Notes: a model not told the origin generated them from the sequence alone. Numbered from the stretch's first letter, positions 44,750-53,894 are shown. The stretch: 64,000 nt of DNA from Flectobacillus roseus (GCF_030056665.1 NZ_JASHIG010000020.1), one strand, 5' to 3'. Numbers and translations are program-made.

Positions 44750-44860
44750 ATACCTAGCTTTCTGAATTATAATCCATACTTTGATAAAAACTCTTTAATA
44801 AACTTCTCTCTCAAATCTCTTTAAATTTCTCAATCCGCAATTCTCTTTATATTTGGCTAG

Positions 44861-44893
44861 GCCTCTTGTTTTGTAAAACAAGGGGCTTTTTTT
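44861..44893 (+). terminator. Terminator after the barrel gene
   Basis: GCCTCTTGTTTT and AAAACAAGGGGC pair with one wobble and a tiny loop, followed by seven T. Confidence 0.8.
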
Positions 44894-44957
44894 GTGAAAA
44901 TTTAATTAATTTGTCTATTAGCTATGAATTTAAGAAGGTACTTAAAACTATTTTACT

Positions 44958-45695
44958 ATGAGATTACAAAATCGTGTTGCTATTATAACTGGCGCTGCCA
45001 GAGGAATTGGAAAGGCCGCCACAGAAGTTTTCTGTAAGGAAGGTGCCACCGTAATTATTTGGGACTTATTAGATTTAGGAGAGGAAACTGCTTCAAATCT
45101 ACGTGCTCAAGGTTATGATTGTGAGTTTATGAAAGTAAGCACAACGGATGTTAGTGGTATTGAATCCGCAACAAAGGAGGTTTTTGAACGTTTTGGAAAA
45201 ATTGATATTCTCATCAATAATGCTGGTATTACACGCGACAAAACGCTGTTAAAAATGTCACACGATGAATGGCAACAGGTCATTGATGTGAATCTTACAG
45301 GAGTTTTTAATTGTACCAAAGCCGTAGCGCCTTACATGGTCGAAAAACAATATGGACGAATTATTTGTACCTCCTCAATCGTGGGGGTACATGGCAATTT
45401 TGGTCAAACCAATTATGTTGCAGCCAAAGCGGGCTTAATTGGGATGGTAAAAACTTGGGCAAAGGAATTGGCGAAGCATGGTATCACCTCCAATGCCGTA
45501 GCGCCAGGTTTTATCAGAACAGAAATGACAGAAGCTATGCCCGAAGAAGTTCAAAAAGCCATGATTAGTCAAATCCCACTCAAACGTATGGGCGATCCAA
45601 AGGATATTGCTTATGCCTATCTATATTTAGCTTCAGAAGAAGCCAGCTTCGTAAACGGTCAAGTATTAGGCGTAAACGGAGGACAAGCCTCTTAG
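44958..45695 (+). CDS. fabG: 3-oxoacyl-ACP reductase (SDR family)
   Basis: 245 residues, the standard FabG length. The NADPH motif is TGAARGIGKAATEVF. NNAGITRDKTLLKMSHDEW is the FabG signature, and the catalytic Ser and Tyr-x3-Lys are in CTSSIVGVHGNFGQTNYVAAK (Tyr near residue 154). The C-terminal VAPGFIRTEMTEAMPEEV is also typical. It reduces 3-ketoacyl-ACP in fatty acid elongation. It is not within a fab cluster, so it might be one of several paralogues, or act on hydroxyacyl-CoA. Repeat R2-c begins two bases after its stop codon. Confidence 0.88.
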   Translation: MRLQNRVAIITGAARGIGKAATEVFCKEGATVIIWDLLDLGEETASNLRAQGYDCEFMKVSTTDVSGIESATKEVFERFGKIDILINNAGITRDKTLLKMSHDEWQQVIDVNLTGVFNCTKAVAPYMVEKQYGRIICTSSIVGVHGNFGQTNYVAAKAGLIGMVKTWAKELAKHGITSNAVAPGFIRTEMTEAMPEEVQKAMISQIPLKRMGDPKDIAYAYLYLASEEASFVNGQVLGVNGGQAS

Positions 45696-45696
45696 G

Positions 45697-45908
45697 AGTG
45701 ATGAGTTTTGAGTGCGGAGTTGTCCTTGCCTAAAATAGGTTGCCCTGAGTTTTAGACAAAAAAGTACTTGATTGTCAAACAATTTCGGATTTGGGATTGC
45801 TGCTTTCGGAAATATTGCAAAATATCTAGAAGAAAGTAGATTACACTTCCGCAATCCAACATCCGAAACCCCCAATCCTCCCTAACTCAAAACTCAAAAC
45901 TCATCACT
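45697..45908. repeat. Dispersed inverted repeat R2, copy c
   Basis: Fills the convergent gap between fabG (stop at 45695) and the esterase-like gene (stop at 45912) almost to the base. The ends are AGTGATGAGTTTTGAGTG and CTCAAAACTCATCACT, inverted copies. The inner TTTCGGATTTGGGATTGC / CCGCAATCCAACATCCGAAA also pair. Confidence 0.8.
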
Positions 45909-45911
45909 CAA

Positions 45912-46709
45912 CTAGTTGTCTTTTGCGAGTCTTTTGAAGAAATCAAAATGCCAACGGATGGCTTTTTGGAAATAGCTTCTATCGTGTTTGCCGGGTTGAG
46001 ATACATAGGTTGCTCGGATACGTAATTCATCGCAACGTTTTTTGAAAAAATTGGTATTTTCATATTGAGGGTCGTCTATGCCACAGTCAAAAATGATTTC
46101 TTTTTGAGTACTTACAAACTTACCAATATTGCTCATAATCGACAGGTTGCGTAAGGTTTCAAAATCTGTATTGCCCAATAACGTTCTCAACCGAGCATTG
46201 TCTACCTCGTTTTGCATATCTAAAATACCTGCACAACTCCCTACAGAACGGAATATATCTGGTTTCTTCAAAAATAAATACATTGCGCCAAAGCCACCCA
46301 TCCCTACGCCAGTGATAAACACTTGATCAGTATCTATTCGGTATTTTTCCATCATGGTTGTATGTAAGTCTTTGAAGAAAAAATCTTCAAACTTACTAGT
46401 CGCTTTCCGAGGGCTATTGATATACCACGAATCATTCAAGCCGTCGGGACAAACAATGACAAACCCATAGGCGTCGGCATATTTTTGTACATTCAGAAAA
46501 TTACTCCATTGTTTAAAGTTCCCTCCTTGCTCATGTAAAAGATATACCATAGGAAAACGCTTTGTGGCATTTCGAGTATATTCCTTTGGCGTAAACACTA
46601 AGGTTGTATCGGCGTAAGGTACATAAATCGGATTGAAATAAAGCGTCTCCTGAGCGAACAGCTTTTGGCTCAAACCTATAACAAGAAAAACAATAAACCA
46701 TTTTTTCAT
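45912..46709 (-). CDS. Exported esterase-fold protein lacking the nucleophilic serine
   Basis: 265 residues with signal peptide KKWFIVFLVIGLSQKLFAQ. It is a putative esterase (EstD / feruloyl-esterase-like, PF00756 type): RFPMVYLLHEQGGNFKQWSN at the oxyanion side, DPQYENTNFF after the acid region and QPGKHDRSYFQKAIRWH with the catalytic His. The nucleophile elbow, normally GxSxGG, reads FITGVGMGGFGAM, with Gly (codon GGG) in the serine position near residue 136. The rest of the fold is intact, suggesting a catalytically dead or re-purposed protein. It is a single gene. Confidence 0.8.
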   Translation of the reverse strand: MKKWFIVFLVIGLSQKLFAQETLYFNPIYVPYADTTLVFTPKEYTRNATKRFPMVYLLHEQGGNFKQWSNFLNVQKYADAYGFVIVCPDGLNDSWYINSPRKATSKFEDFFFKDLHTTMMEKYRIDTDQVFITGVGMGGFGAMYLFLKKPDIFRSVGSCAGILDMQNEVDNARLRTLLGNTDFETLRNLSIMSNIGKFVSTQKEIIFDCGIDDPQYENTNFFKKRCDELRIRATYVSQPGKHDRSYFQKAIRWHFDFFKRLAKDN

Positions 46710-46999
46710 AGTAGTTAGTCTTTAGAAAGTTTCCTATAAATAGTATATCAGTTATTAGAGCAGTAGGTAAAAGAAGTTATTTGTTAACAGTGTACCCGTT
46801 ATTGGCTTAGATTACAACTATTTAAACTTTATAATTTTGAGAAAAAACTTGTTTTGAATACCTATGCAAGTCTTACCTCAAATATGACCAGTTCTTATCC
46901 AACGATTCCACTTAGCGGGTGAATTTATTCACCCATGACGAGAAAGTTTAAACAAGTTCTTCATTTTAAGTAAGGTAAATATACGAGTCATGAATAGCT
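46710..46999. other. Gap between the esterase-like gene and dacB
   Basis: 290 bases with a small perfect inverted repeat GGGTGAAT-TT-ATTCACCC (46917-46934) and otherwise AT-rich sequence. There is no reading frame, and no U-tract for a terminator after dacB. Confidence 0.4.
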
Positions 47000-48304
47000 T
47001 TAATATTGGTAAATTTCTGTTAAAATTTTCACCACCTCTTTACGAATCTCCGACATTGGTTTTACAAAATTGTTATTCATCAAAGAAAAGCATAATACCT
47101 TTCCTTGTTTGGTAACCAAATATCCGCTCAGGTTATAATTATTGCTAAAAGAGCCCGATTTGGCGAAAATAAAAGGTTTATCTGTTTTAGGCATCAAAGA
47201 TTTGAGCGTACCAGATTGTCCTACGGCTGGAAGGACTTTAAACAATTTTTCCTGCGGTACTTCTTGATACATCTGGCGCAAAACCATTACCAAATCTCTT
47301 GGCGTAATCATATTATATCTCGAAAGTCCTGAGCCATCTACCCATGTTATGGCATCGGGCAGTGTATTCAAATAATTAGTTTTAGCTTTTTCTATCCCTT
47401 TTTTCACATTTAATTCTCCTGCCAAAATTTGTCCACACATCAGCATCAAATGCTCTGCCATCATATTATCACTTACATGAAGCATTCTGGCAAAAACCGT
47501 ATCTACAGGCAAGCTCATAAGCGTTTTGGCACTGGAACGTAGCGGGGCATCAATCAGCGTTACGGGTTTTCCTACAACACTGGCTAATAGTTCTGTCGTT
47601 AGTTTATTCGATGTTTTAAAGGGTACTTCCTGTTCAAAATTAGCCTTGGGAGCTTTTCCTTGAGGTATTTCAAAAGTGTTATTCGATTCTACACGAGTTA
47701 CACCAAAATTATTAGGACTTTTGACGCTTACGATTTTATCCTGAAAATAAGCAGGATTTGCTATCAAACTATTCCCATTTGCCTTAAAGCCCACTACATT
47801 GCCATGAATTGGTAATGGCGTAATTTCAGAAGCATAATCATCATTATAGTCATCCCATGCCCAACCCGAACCATAGTGTTTTCCCGTAAAGTTATTGGCT
47901 GAAAAATAGATTTTTTGTGGACTATTTTTCAAGAAATCTAAAACTTTAGAAGCTGGCATACTTGGACTCAAAAAGCTAGGATCTCCCGTGCCCCAAATAA
48001 TCAAAGAATCGGCATTGGTAACGTATTTTAAAGCAGGTAGCGAATCGCCCAAGGTTCGCTGACTTACATAATAGGTTAAGATTTTGGTATTAGAAGCAGG
48101 TTGAAAATAACGGTTTCCTTGATAGTTGAAAATCTCCTTTTGCTCAGACAAATCATATAAAACAAAACCTGTATGATTTTGCGAAAATGTACTAGACTCG
48201 GATAATAACTTTCCTAACTTTTTGCTACTCAACTTGCTAGTCTGACATGCTGTCAAGCTAACGACACATCCTATCACAAATCCTACTATTGAGCGTTTTT
48301 TCAT
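47000..48304 (-). CDS. dacB: D-alanyl-D-alanine carboxypeptidase/endopeptidase (S13, PBP4-type)
   Basis: 434 residues. The lipoprotein signal is VGFVIGCVVSLTACQTS, with Cys near 20. The penicillin-binding motifs are in order: SxxK in QPASNTKILTYY (near residue 75), SxN in HVSDNMMAEHLMLMCG (near 280) and KSG in IFAKSGSFSNNYNLSG (near 388). S13 enzymes trim D-Ala from peptidoglycan pentapeptides and cleave cross-links in the periplasm. The protein is probably anchored to a membrane by its lipid. It is a single gene, divergent from the second recQ. Confidence 0.9.
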   Translation of the reverse strand: MKKRSIVGFVIGCVVSLTACQTSKLSSKKLGKLLSESSTFSQNHTGFVLYDLSEQKEIFNYQGNRYFQPASNTKILTYYVSQRTLGDSLPALKYVTNADSLIIWGTGDPSFLSPSMPASKVLDFLKNSPQKIYFSANNFTGKHYGSGWAWDDYNDDYASEITPLPIHGNVVGFKANGNSLIANPAYFQDKIVSVKSPNNFGVTRVESNNTFEIPQGKAPKANFEQEVPFKTSNKLTTELLASVVGKPVTLIDAPLRSSAKTLMSLPVDTVFARMLHVSDNMMAEHLMLMCGQILAGELNVKKGIEKAKTNYLNTLPDAITWVDGSGLSRYNMITPRDLVMVLRQMYQEVPQEKLFKVLPAVGQSGTLKSLMPKTDKPFIFAKSGSFSNNYNLSGYLVTKQGKVLCFSLMNNNFVKPMSEIRKEVVKILTEIYQY

Positions 48305-48466
48305 TGTTTGTTGTTAAAATAAAATGGAGACAAAAATTTTCGAATTTAATATCCTCCGATATCAGAAATACGATTGGTTAATAACACTTTTTAGAAAGTT
48401 TAAATATAAGAAAAAAACAGATACTTCTTTCTGTCTTTGCCACAGTCTTGGATATACGAGCGAAAC

Positions 48467-48497
48467 TTGACATTTGGCTACGGTAACTATACTTTTG
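48467..48497 (+). promoter_or_regulatory. Promoter of the second recQ
   Basis: CTTG (TTG at 48467-48469) is followed after 20 bases by TACTTTTG (48490-48497). The -7 box is perfect and the leader would be about 37 bases. Confidence 0.6.
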
Positions 48498-48539
48498 CTG
48501 AAGTTATCCACTATCAACATCTGACACCTGCTTTTACGA

Positions 48540-50459
48540 ATGCAATATCCGATACATCAAATATTACAGCAATATTGGGGCTATAGCTCTTTTCGTCCTT
48601 TACAAGAAGACATTATTCAGTCAGTCTTGAATGGTAGTGATACCTTGGCATTGTTGCCTACAGGAGGCGGAAAATCTATTTGCTTTCAGGTTCCTGCCAT
48701 GGCGATGGAAGGCGTATGTTTGGTCATAACGCCATTGATTGCTTTGATGCAAGACCAAGTAGCGCAATTGCGCCGAAGAGGTATTTCGGCGGTGGCGATA
48801 TATGCTGGGATGCACCGAAATCAAATAGATATTGCATTGGATAATTGTATTTATGGCGATGTAAAGTTTTTGTATATTTCTCCAGAAAGACTACAGACTT
48901 CGCTTTTTCTCGAAAGAGTCAAGGCCATGAAGTTATGTTTACTAGCTATCGACGAAGCACACTGTATTTCGCAATGGGGCTATGATTTTAGACCTCCTTA
49001 TCTGAAAATAGCGGAATTTCGACAGTTATTCCCCACACTTCGTACTATTGCCTTGACCGCCACAGCGACAAAAGAAGTCAAAACAGATATTTTGGCGAAG
49101 CTTGCCATGCAAAACCCTCAGGTGTTTCAGCAGAGTTTTGCTAGAGCCAATTTATCTTATTCAACGCTTTATGAAGAAAACAAAATAGCACGCCTAGTAG
49201 CTATGCTCCAAAAGGTAGCAGGAACGGCCATCGTATATGTCCGTAATCGTCGGAAAACGCAAGAGGTAGCTCAATTTCTTCAAAAATCTGATATATCTGC
49301 AACCTTTTATCATGCGGGAATCAATGCGCAAGAACGTAGTCAAAGGCAAGAACAATGGATTAAAAATCAGGTTCGTGTGATGGTGGCGACCAATGCCTTC
49401 GGCATGGGAATTGACAAACCAGATGTACGATTGGTAGTTCATTTAGACTTACCCGAAACACTCGAAGCCTATTATCAGGAAGCTGGCCGTGCGGGACGAG
49501 ATGGTCAAAAAGCCTTTGCGACGGTGTTGTATGATCAAGTAGATATTCAAAATTTAGAAACAAATACAGCTCAAAAATATCCTCCTATCCCGTTGATACG
49601 AAGGGTATATCAATGTTTGGGTAATTACTTTCAATTGGCAGTAGGCGCTGGCGAATTTGCTTGCTACGATTTGGACTTATCGACCTTCCAACAACGATTT
49701 GATTTGCCTTCACCTGACACTTATTTTGCCCTAAAAATTTTAGAAAACCAAGGATTTATTACGCTCTCTGAAGCGGTTCACCATCCTTCTCGTATTACTT
49801 TTTCGGTAGATAATCGTCAATTATATGATTTTCAATTACGGAATCCGAAATATGATACTTTTGTAAAATTACTCTTACGAATGTACGGAGGAGAGCTTTT
49901 TACAGGTTATCTTAATATATCGGAGGCTACCATTTCAAAAGTGTTTTCGGCTCCTCAAGCTGAGGTAGAATTACTTTTATCTAATCTTGAAAAGTTTGAA
50001 ATTATTCAGTACGACAAACATAAGGATAAACCTCAACTCACATTTTTGACAGGTCGATATGATGCACAACAATTGCCTTTGCAAGTTCAGGATATTGAAC
50101 AACGTCGTGCGTATGATGTGCAAAAAGCCTTAGCCGTAAAACATTATATCGAGCATCAAAAACGCTGTAGAACGCAATTGCTTTTGGAATATTTCGACGA
50201 GCATACCGACGCTACTTGCGGTGTTTGTGATGTTTGTATTAAGAAAAAACGAGAAGAAGGGACTTATCAGCAAGAGCTTCAATACAAGTTTCAAACACAG
50301 GAAAAGGTGAAAGCCTTGTTGAGCAATGGCACTATGTCACCTGAGTTGTTGCTCAAAATCATGCAGCCCAACAATGCTGATTTTTTTAAAGCAATTGTAC
50401 GAGAAATGATAGAAAATCAACAAATTAGAGTAGATTCGGAAGGAAATTTATCAGTATAG
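48540..50459 (+). CDS. RecQ family ATP-dependent DNA helicase, short form
   Basis: 639 residues. Walker A is LPTGGGKSICFQVPAM, the DEAH box is AIDEAHCISQWGYDFRP, TATATKEVKTDIL follows, and motif VI is YYQEAGRAGRDGQ. The RecQ zinc module ends CGVCDVCIKKK near residue 565. There is no convincing HRDC domain after it, only a short helical C-terminus, and no acidic insert. It therefore differs clearly from the 784-residue RecQ at 3329-5683. In Bacteroidota such second RecQ proteins are common; division of labour is unknown. Ten codons of spacer separate it from a small membrane protein, likely co-transcribed. Confidence 0.92.
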   Translation: MQYPIHQILQQYWGYSSFRPLQEDIIQSVLNGSDTLALLPTGGGKSICFQVPAMAMEGVCLVITPLIALMQDQVAQLRRRGISAVAIYAGMHRNQIDIALDNCIYGDVKFLYISPERLQTSLFLERVKAMKLCLLAIDEAHCISQWGYDFRPPYLKIAEFRQLFPTLRTIALTATATKEVKTDILAKLAMQNPQVFQQSFARANLSYSTLYEENKIARLVAMLQKVAGTAIVYVRNRRKTQEVAQFLQKSDISATFYHAGINAQERSQRQEQWIKNQVRVMVATNAFGMGIDKPDVRLVVHLDLPETLEAYYQEAGRAGRDGQKAFATVLYDQVDIQNLETNTAQKYPPIPLIRRVYQCLGNYFQLAVGAGEFACYDLDLSTFQQRFDLPSPDTYFALKILENQGFITLSEAVHHPSRITFSVDNRQLYDFQLRNPKYDTFVKLLLRMYGGELFTGYLNISEATISKVFSAPQAEVELLLSNLEKFEIIQYDKHKDKPQLTFLTGRYDAQQLPLQVQDIEQRRAYDVQKALAVKHYIEHQKRCRTQLLLEYFDEHTDATCGVCDVCIKKKREEGTYQQELQYKFQTQEKVKALLSNGTMSPELLLKIMQPNNADFFKAIVREMIENQQIRVDSEGNLSV

Positions 50460-50494
50460 TTTTTCATTTTTCTTTTCCTCTTACCAACAAATCC

Positions 50495-51001
50495 ATGACC
50501 TTACAACAACTATTTGACAGTATCAGTCAAAATCCTTATTCGCTTTTGTATTATTTACTACTTGTTCCTGCTGTCACTTTTTTGATAGGATTGTGGCAAA
50601 CGAATCCAGTTAACGGACCTTCGGTGCTTGTTAGATATAGCTATATGGTGTTGGCTTATATGATTGGTATCCCAGGAATTTTTGCCTTGACTTTAGATGT
50701 TTATCTCTTTTTGTTCGAACGTCAAAGCATTTGGCAAATGAACCTCATTATTCAGATTTTACCCATTGTTTCTATGGCTATCACGCTGATGCTCATCAAG
50801 TGGAAAATTCCTTTTGAGGCGGTTCCTGAACTTGGTAGGTTATCTGGATTTATGACTATTCTAACAGCACTTATTGGGATTTTATGGTTTGTTGACCGAC
50901 TACGAATTTATGCTATTACCTACGTTCCATTTCAGTATATCATAGTCGGATTTATTGTGCTGCTATTGGCAATTCGCTACGGTTGGAAAAAACTATTCTA
51001 A
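50495..51001 (+). CDS. Small multi-pass membrane protein, unknown
   Basis: 168 residues with five predicted hydrophobic segments (LLYYLLLVPAVTFLIGL, YMVLAYMIGIPGIFALTL, NLIIQILPIVSMAITLML, LSGFMTILTALIGILWF, FQYIIVGFIVLLLAIRY). I do not recognise a named family, and no catalytic motif stands out. It lies 35 bases after recQ and so is probably in the same transcript. Its last nine bases overlap the convergent gene. Confidence 0.7.
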   Translation: MTLQQLFDSISQNPYSLLYYLLLVPAVTFLIGLWQTNPVNGPSVLVRYSYMVLAYMIGIPGIFALTLDVYLFLFERQSIWQMNLIIQILPIVSMAITLMLIKWKIPFEAVPELGRLSGFMTILTALIGILWFVDRLRIYAITYVPFQYIIVGFIVLLLAIRYGWKKLF

Positions 51002-51514
51002 GCGTTGTTGTTTCTTCAATTCGTTGTATTTCGACTTTAGTGCATAAAATTTAATCACATAAACAATCAACAAAAAAGCTACAACTGCCGATATCGACAG
51101 GGTAAAAGTCTTTTCCTCCTCTACCGATTCCAAAATAGTATGGTTTTCTTTTGACCACCCTTTGTGGCGTTCAGACAGTTCGCTGAGCTCCCGATTCTTT
51201 TCTCGAAGCTCATTATTCTGTTGAATCAAATCATTATATTGTTCAGTAAAATCTGATTTTGATTTTTCACTAAGGTTATTCAGCTCGTCTAAAATCTCAT
51301 TGTCCTTCGCCATAATCTCCTTCAAAGCTTCGATTGAGCTTTGCATATCATCTTTGGTACGATTCCCAAAAATCCCTGAAGATTGACTTTCTGACTCCTT
51401 AAATTTACTATACAAAACCTGACGCTCTTCAGTGAGCGATTTCAAGCGGTCTTGGGCGATACCTTTCACCACAAAAGTCAACAATGCAATAAATAAGAAA
51501 GCGATTTTTTTCAT
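50993..51514 (-). CDS. Exported coiled-coil membrane protein, unknown
   Basis: 173 residues. It has a signal peptide (KKIAFLFIALLTFVVKGIAQ) and a long charged helix with heptad-like Leu/Ile spacing (about residues 22-125, for example EILDELNNLSEKSKSDFTEQ and LIQQNNELREKNRELSELS). A C-terminal membrane segment (TLSISAVVAFLLIVYVIKFY) is followed by a basic tail. This is a coiled-coil anchored in the membrane with most of it in the periplasm, or in the cytoplasm if the first segment is uncleaved. No family recognised. Confidence 0.7.
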   Translation of the reverse strand: MKKIAFLFIALLTFVVKGIAQDRLKSLTEERQVLYSKFKESESQSSGIFGNRTKDDMQSSIEALKEIMAKDNEILDELNNLSEKSKSDFTEQYNDLIQQNNELREKNRELSELSERHKGWSKENHTILESVEEEKTFTLSISAVVAFLLIVYVIKFYALKSKYNELKKQQRLE

Positions 51515-51635
51515 AATTCAATTAAGCGTTTTTTAGCAAAAGGAATTATTTTAATTGGTATTATTTCAGCAATCTAGAAAGGCAACAACACTTTTGAATT
51601 TTCTGTAAAAGTTTAATGTACAAATCATGCTTTAA

Positions 51636-52163
51636 CTAAACGAACTTCCCTTCCTTCAACTCTTGTTTAATCACCTTAATGCGTGCATTGAACGACGTGT
51701 GTTCAAAATCTATTCCCTCAAGACATACTTTATCAAAAAACTCCATCACCTCTGGTGGATGAGGCGTTTTCTTTCCAGTACGTACATCAATGTACTTTGA
51801 AGTTGTCCACAAAACAGCCTTCAATACTTGCAAGTGTTCATCTGTCATGACATATTCTGTCACTAAAGTATCTTCATTGTAATAAATAGTCGATGAAATA
51901 ATCGTTACCCATTCACTCACCCTAGCCGACGAAACATAGCCTATTTGGTGATTGTAAACGACCCAAGAAGTATGATTATTTTCGAAATAGTCATTGTAAT
52001 CAAAGTTATAAACCTCGGCTACATGGTCCTCACGAGCGTTGAAGAAATAATCGAAATATTTAGCATTGTTAAGATGCTTCAATGGATCACAATCTTGAAA
52101 ACGGATAAGTGATTTCGAATGCAACTTTTTAGGATATTCTTTATTAGGATCTAATTTAAACAT
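51636..52163 (-). CDS. Acyl-CoA thioesterase, hotdog fold (4HBT type)
   Basis: 175 residues. LHSKSLIRFQDCDPLKHLNN followed by AKYFDYFFNAREDHVAEVYN matches the 4-hydroxybenzoyl-CoA/FadM thioesterase pattern, with the Asp in FQDCDPLKHLNN in the catalytic position. The C-terminal half is strand-rich (RVSEWVTIISSTIYYNEDTL). It would hydrolyse acyl-CoA thioesters in the cytoplasm; the chain length preference is unknown. It lies 58 bases downstream of nuoD on the same strand and may be co-transcribed with it. Confidence 0.82.
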   Translation of the reverse strand: MFKLDPNKEYPKKLHSKSLIRFQDCDPLKHLNNAKYFDYFFNAREDHVAEVYNFDYNDYFENNHTSWVVYNHQIGYVSSARVSEWVTIISSTIYYNEDTLVTEYVMTDEHLQVLKAVLWTTSKYIDVRTGKKTPHPPEVMEFFDKVCLEGIDFEHTSFNARIKVIKQELKEGKFV

Positions 52164-52221
52164 TGATGTTTGTTCTCTGCCTTGGCAGGGATATTAAATA
52201 TTTGTTGAGAAATTATCAAAA

Positions 52222-53436
52222 CTATCGGTCGACTTCACCCATCACCAAATCTACAGAACCAACAATAGCCACTAAGTCTGCTAGCATAGCGCCTCGACTG
52301 ATTTCGGGAACTACTGATAAATTATGAAACGAACACGCTCTTGCTTTTACTCGCAATGGCACATCCGAACGACCGTCTGTTCTGAAGAAAAAGCCTAATT
52401 CACCTTTTGGATTTTCGGCTCTAAAATATAAATCCATTGCTTGAGGGCGTACTTTTTTAGGAAGCATCGCTTGTGGATTAAAATCACGAGTACGTTTGTG
52501 ATCGCCCATCAGCTGTACAAGGCATTGCTCGATAATCTTGATTGATTCATCACATTCTAATACTCTCACAAAATTTCTATCCCAGCAGTCTCCCACAGTA
52601 CCCATTTCCCCCTTCCCTACTGGTATGTCAAAATCGAGTTCAGGATAAACAGAATAACCATCGACACGACGGAGGTCAAATTTTAAGCCCGAACCACGAA
52701 GTACAGGTCCTGTACAACCGTAGTTAATAGCCAAGTCCAGAGGTAAAATACCAATATTAGCCGTACGTTGCACAAAGATTTTGTTTTCAATAATCAACTC
52801 ACGAATCTCAACCATTTTGGGCTTGAGGTAGTTGATAAACTCCAAACAACGCTCTTCAAAACCAACAGGTAAATCATAAAACAAGCCTCCAATCCAAATG
52901 TAGTTGTAAAGCATACGAGCACCACATAGCCATTCGAGCAAACGCTGAATATGCTCGCGGTCGCGCATGAGCCACAAAAATGAAGTATATGCCCCAATAT
53001 CTAACCCATACGTGCCTATGGCAACAAAATGCGATGCCAAACGATTGAGTTCGGCTACCAGTACACGGATATATTCAATACGTTTGGGAAGTTTACCCTC
53101 CAAATCAAGCATTTTCTCTACTCCCATCACATAGGCATGCTCCGAATTCATCGCTGCCAGATAATCCAAACGGTCGATATAGGGAATAGTCTGTCCAAAA
53201 GCTAAAGATTCAGCATGTTTCTCAAAGCATCTGTGCAGATAACCCAAGTGAGGAACTACATCCACAATCAGCTCACCATCAGAGATTACCTCTAAACGCA
53301 AAACACCGTGAGTCGAAGGGTGTTGAGGCCCAAGCGACAAAATCATTTCTTCCGATTTGAGTTTCGAGGAATTATACTTATTGGGGTCTGAACGCTTAAA
53401 ATGCTCAGGGTCGTATTGGTATTGGATTTGCTTCAT
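52222..53436 (-). CDS. nuoD: NADH-quinone oxidoreductase subunit D (49 kDa subunit)
   Basis: 404 residues, normal for NuoD alone (not a NuoCD fusion). ILSLGPQHPSTHGVLRLEVI, the quinone-site motif, and VPHLGYLHRCFEKHAESLAF, YIDRLDYLAAMNSEHAYVMG and CTGPVLRGSGLKFDLRR are all conserved. It forms part of the peripheral arm at the quinone-binding cavity of complex I. Remarkably, nuoA-C and nuoE-N do not flank it; nuoA is 9 kb away at 62633-63097 in another transcription unit. Confidence 0.96.
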   Translation of the reverse strand: MKQIQYQYDPEHFKRSDPNKYNSSKLKSEEMILSLGPQHPSTHGVLRLEVISDGELIVDVVPHLGYLHRCFEKHAESLAFGQTIPYIDRLDYLAAMNSEHAYVMGVEKMLDLEGKLPKRIEYIRVLVAELNRLASHFVAIGTYGLDIGAYTSFLWLMRDREHIQRLLEWLCGARMLYNYIWIGGLFYDLPVGFEERCLEFINYLKPKMVEIRELIIENKIFVQRTANIGILPLDLAINYGCTGPVLRGSGLKFDLRRVDGYSVYPELDFDIPVGKGEMGTVGDCWDRNFVRVLECDESIKIIEQCLVQLMGDHKRTRDFNPQAMLPKKVRPQAMDLYFRAENPKGELGFFFRTDGRSDVPLRVKARACSFHNLSVVPEISRGAMLADLVAIVGSVDLVMGEVDR

Positions 53437-53563
53437 GCCGTAAAATTCGTAAATTTTATCTTAGATAAAGAACAGCGGAGAAGCAAATTTAGTCCCCAAA
53501 CGTCAAATTTTCTCTTATTTTCTGAAAAAACGCCTTGAAAGCATAAGTTTTTTCAAAAACATA

Positions 53564-53595
53564 TTTGTCTAAAACTCAAACATTTACTACCTTTG
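53564..53595 (+). promoter_or_regulatory. Promoter of the rpmG-DUF4295-ftsY unit
   Basis: TTTG (53564-53567), 20 bases, TACCTTTG (53588-53595): a perfect Bacteroidetes promoter. The leader of about 110 bases contains TTATCAG (53629-53635) and CTGATAA (53652-53658), able to pair. Confidence 0.75.
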
Positions 53596-53711
53596 CAGTC
53601 CTATTTGGGAAATATATATTCGTTCGGACTTATCAGCAAGTTGTAATTTTCTGATAATCAAACGAATAAAAAATATTTGTAAGATACAGAAAATTCATAA
53701 AGCATAACACA

Positions 53712-53894
53712 ATGGCTAAGAAAGGCAATAGAATCCAAGTGATTTTAGAATGTACTGAGCAAAAAGCTTCAGGCGTTCCAGGGATGTCTCGTTACATCAC
53801 TACAAAAAACCGTAAAAACACTACTGCTCGTATTGAGTTGAAGAAATACAACTCTTTCTTGAAAAAAGTAACTGTTCACAAAGAAATCAAGTAA
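53712..53894 (+). CDS. rpmG: 50S ribosomal protein L33
   Basis: 60 residues, with IQVILECTEQKASGVPGMS, RYITTKNRKNTTARIELKKY and a basic C-terminus. Only one of the four zinc-ribbon cysteines is present (ILECTEQK), so this is a zinc-free L33. In many Bacteroidota the gene follows rpmB (L28); no L28 frame lies in the 275 bases upstream, where instead a promoter is found. Confidence 0.95.
   Translation: MAKKGNRIQVILECTEQKASGVPGMSRYITTKNRKNTTARIELKKYNSFLKKVTVHKEIK

Noticed and set aside
46917..46934. GGGTGAAT-TT-ATTCACCC as a dacB terminator
   Set aside because: The short stem lacks a U-tract and lies 83 bases... upstream side of a different gene; too weak to assign a function.
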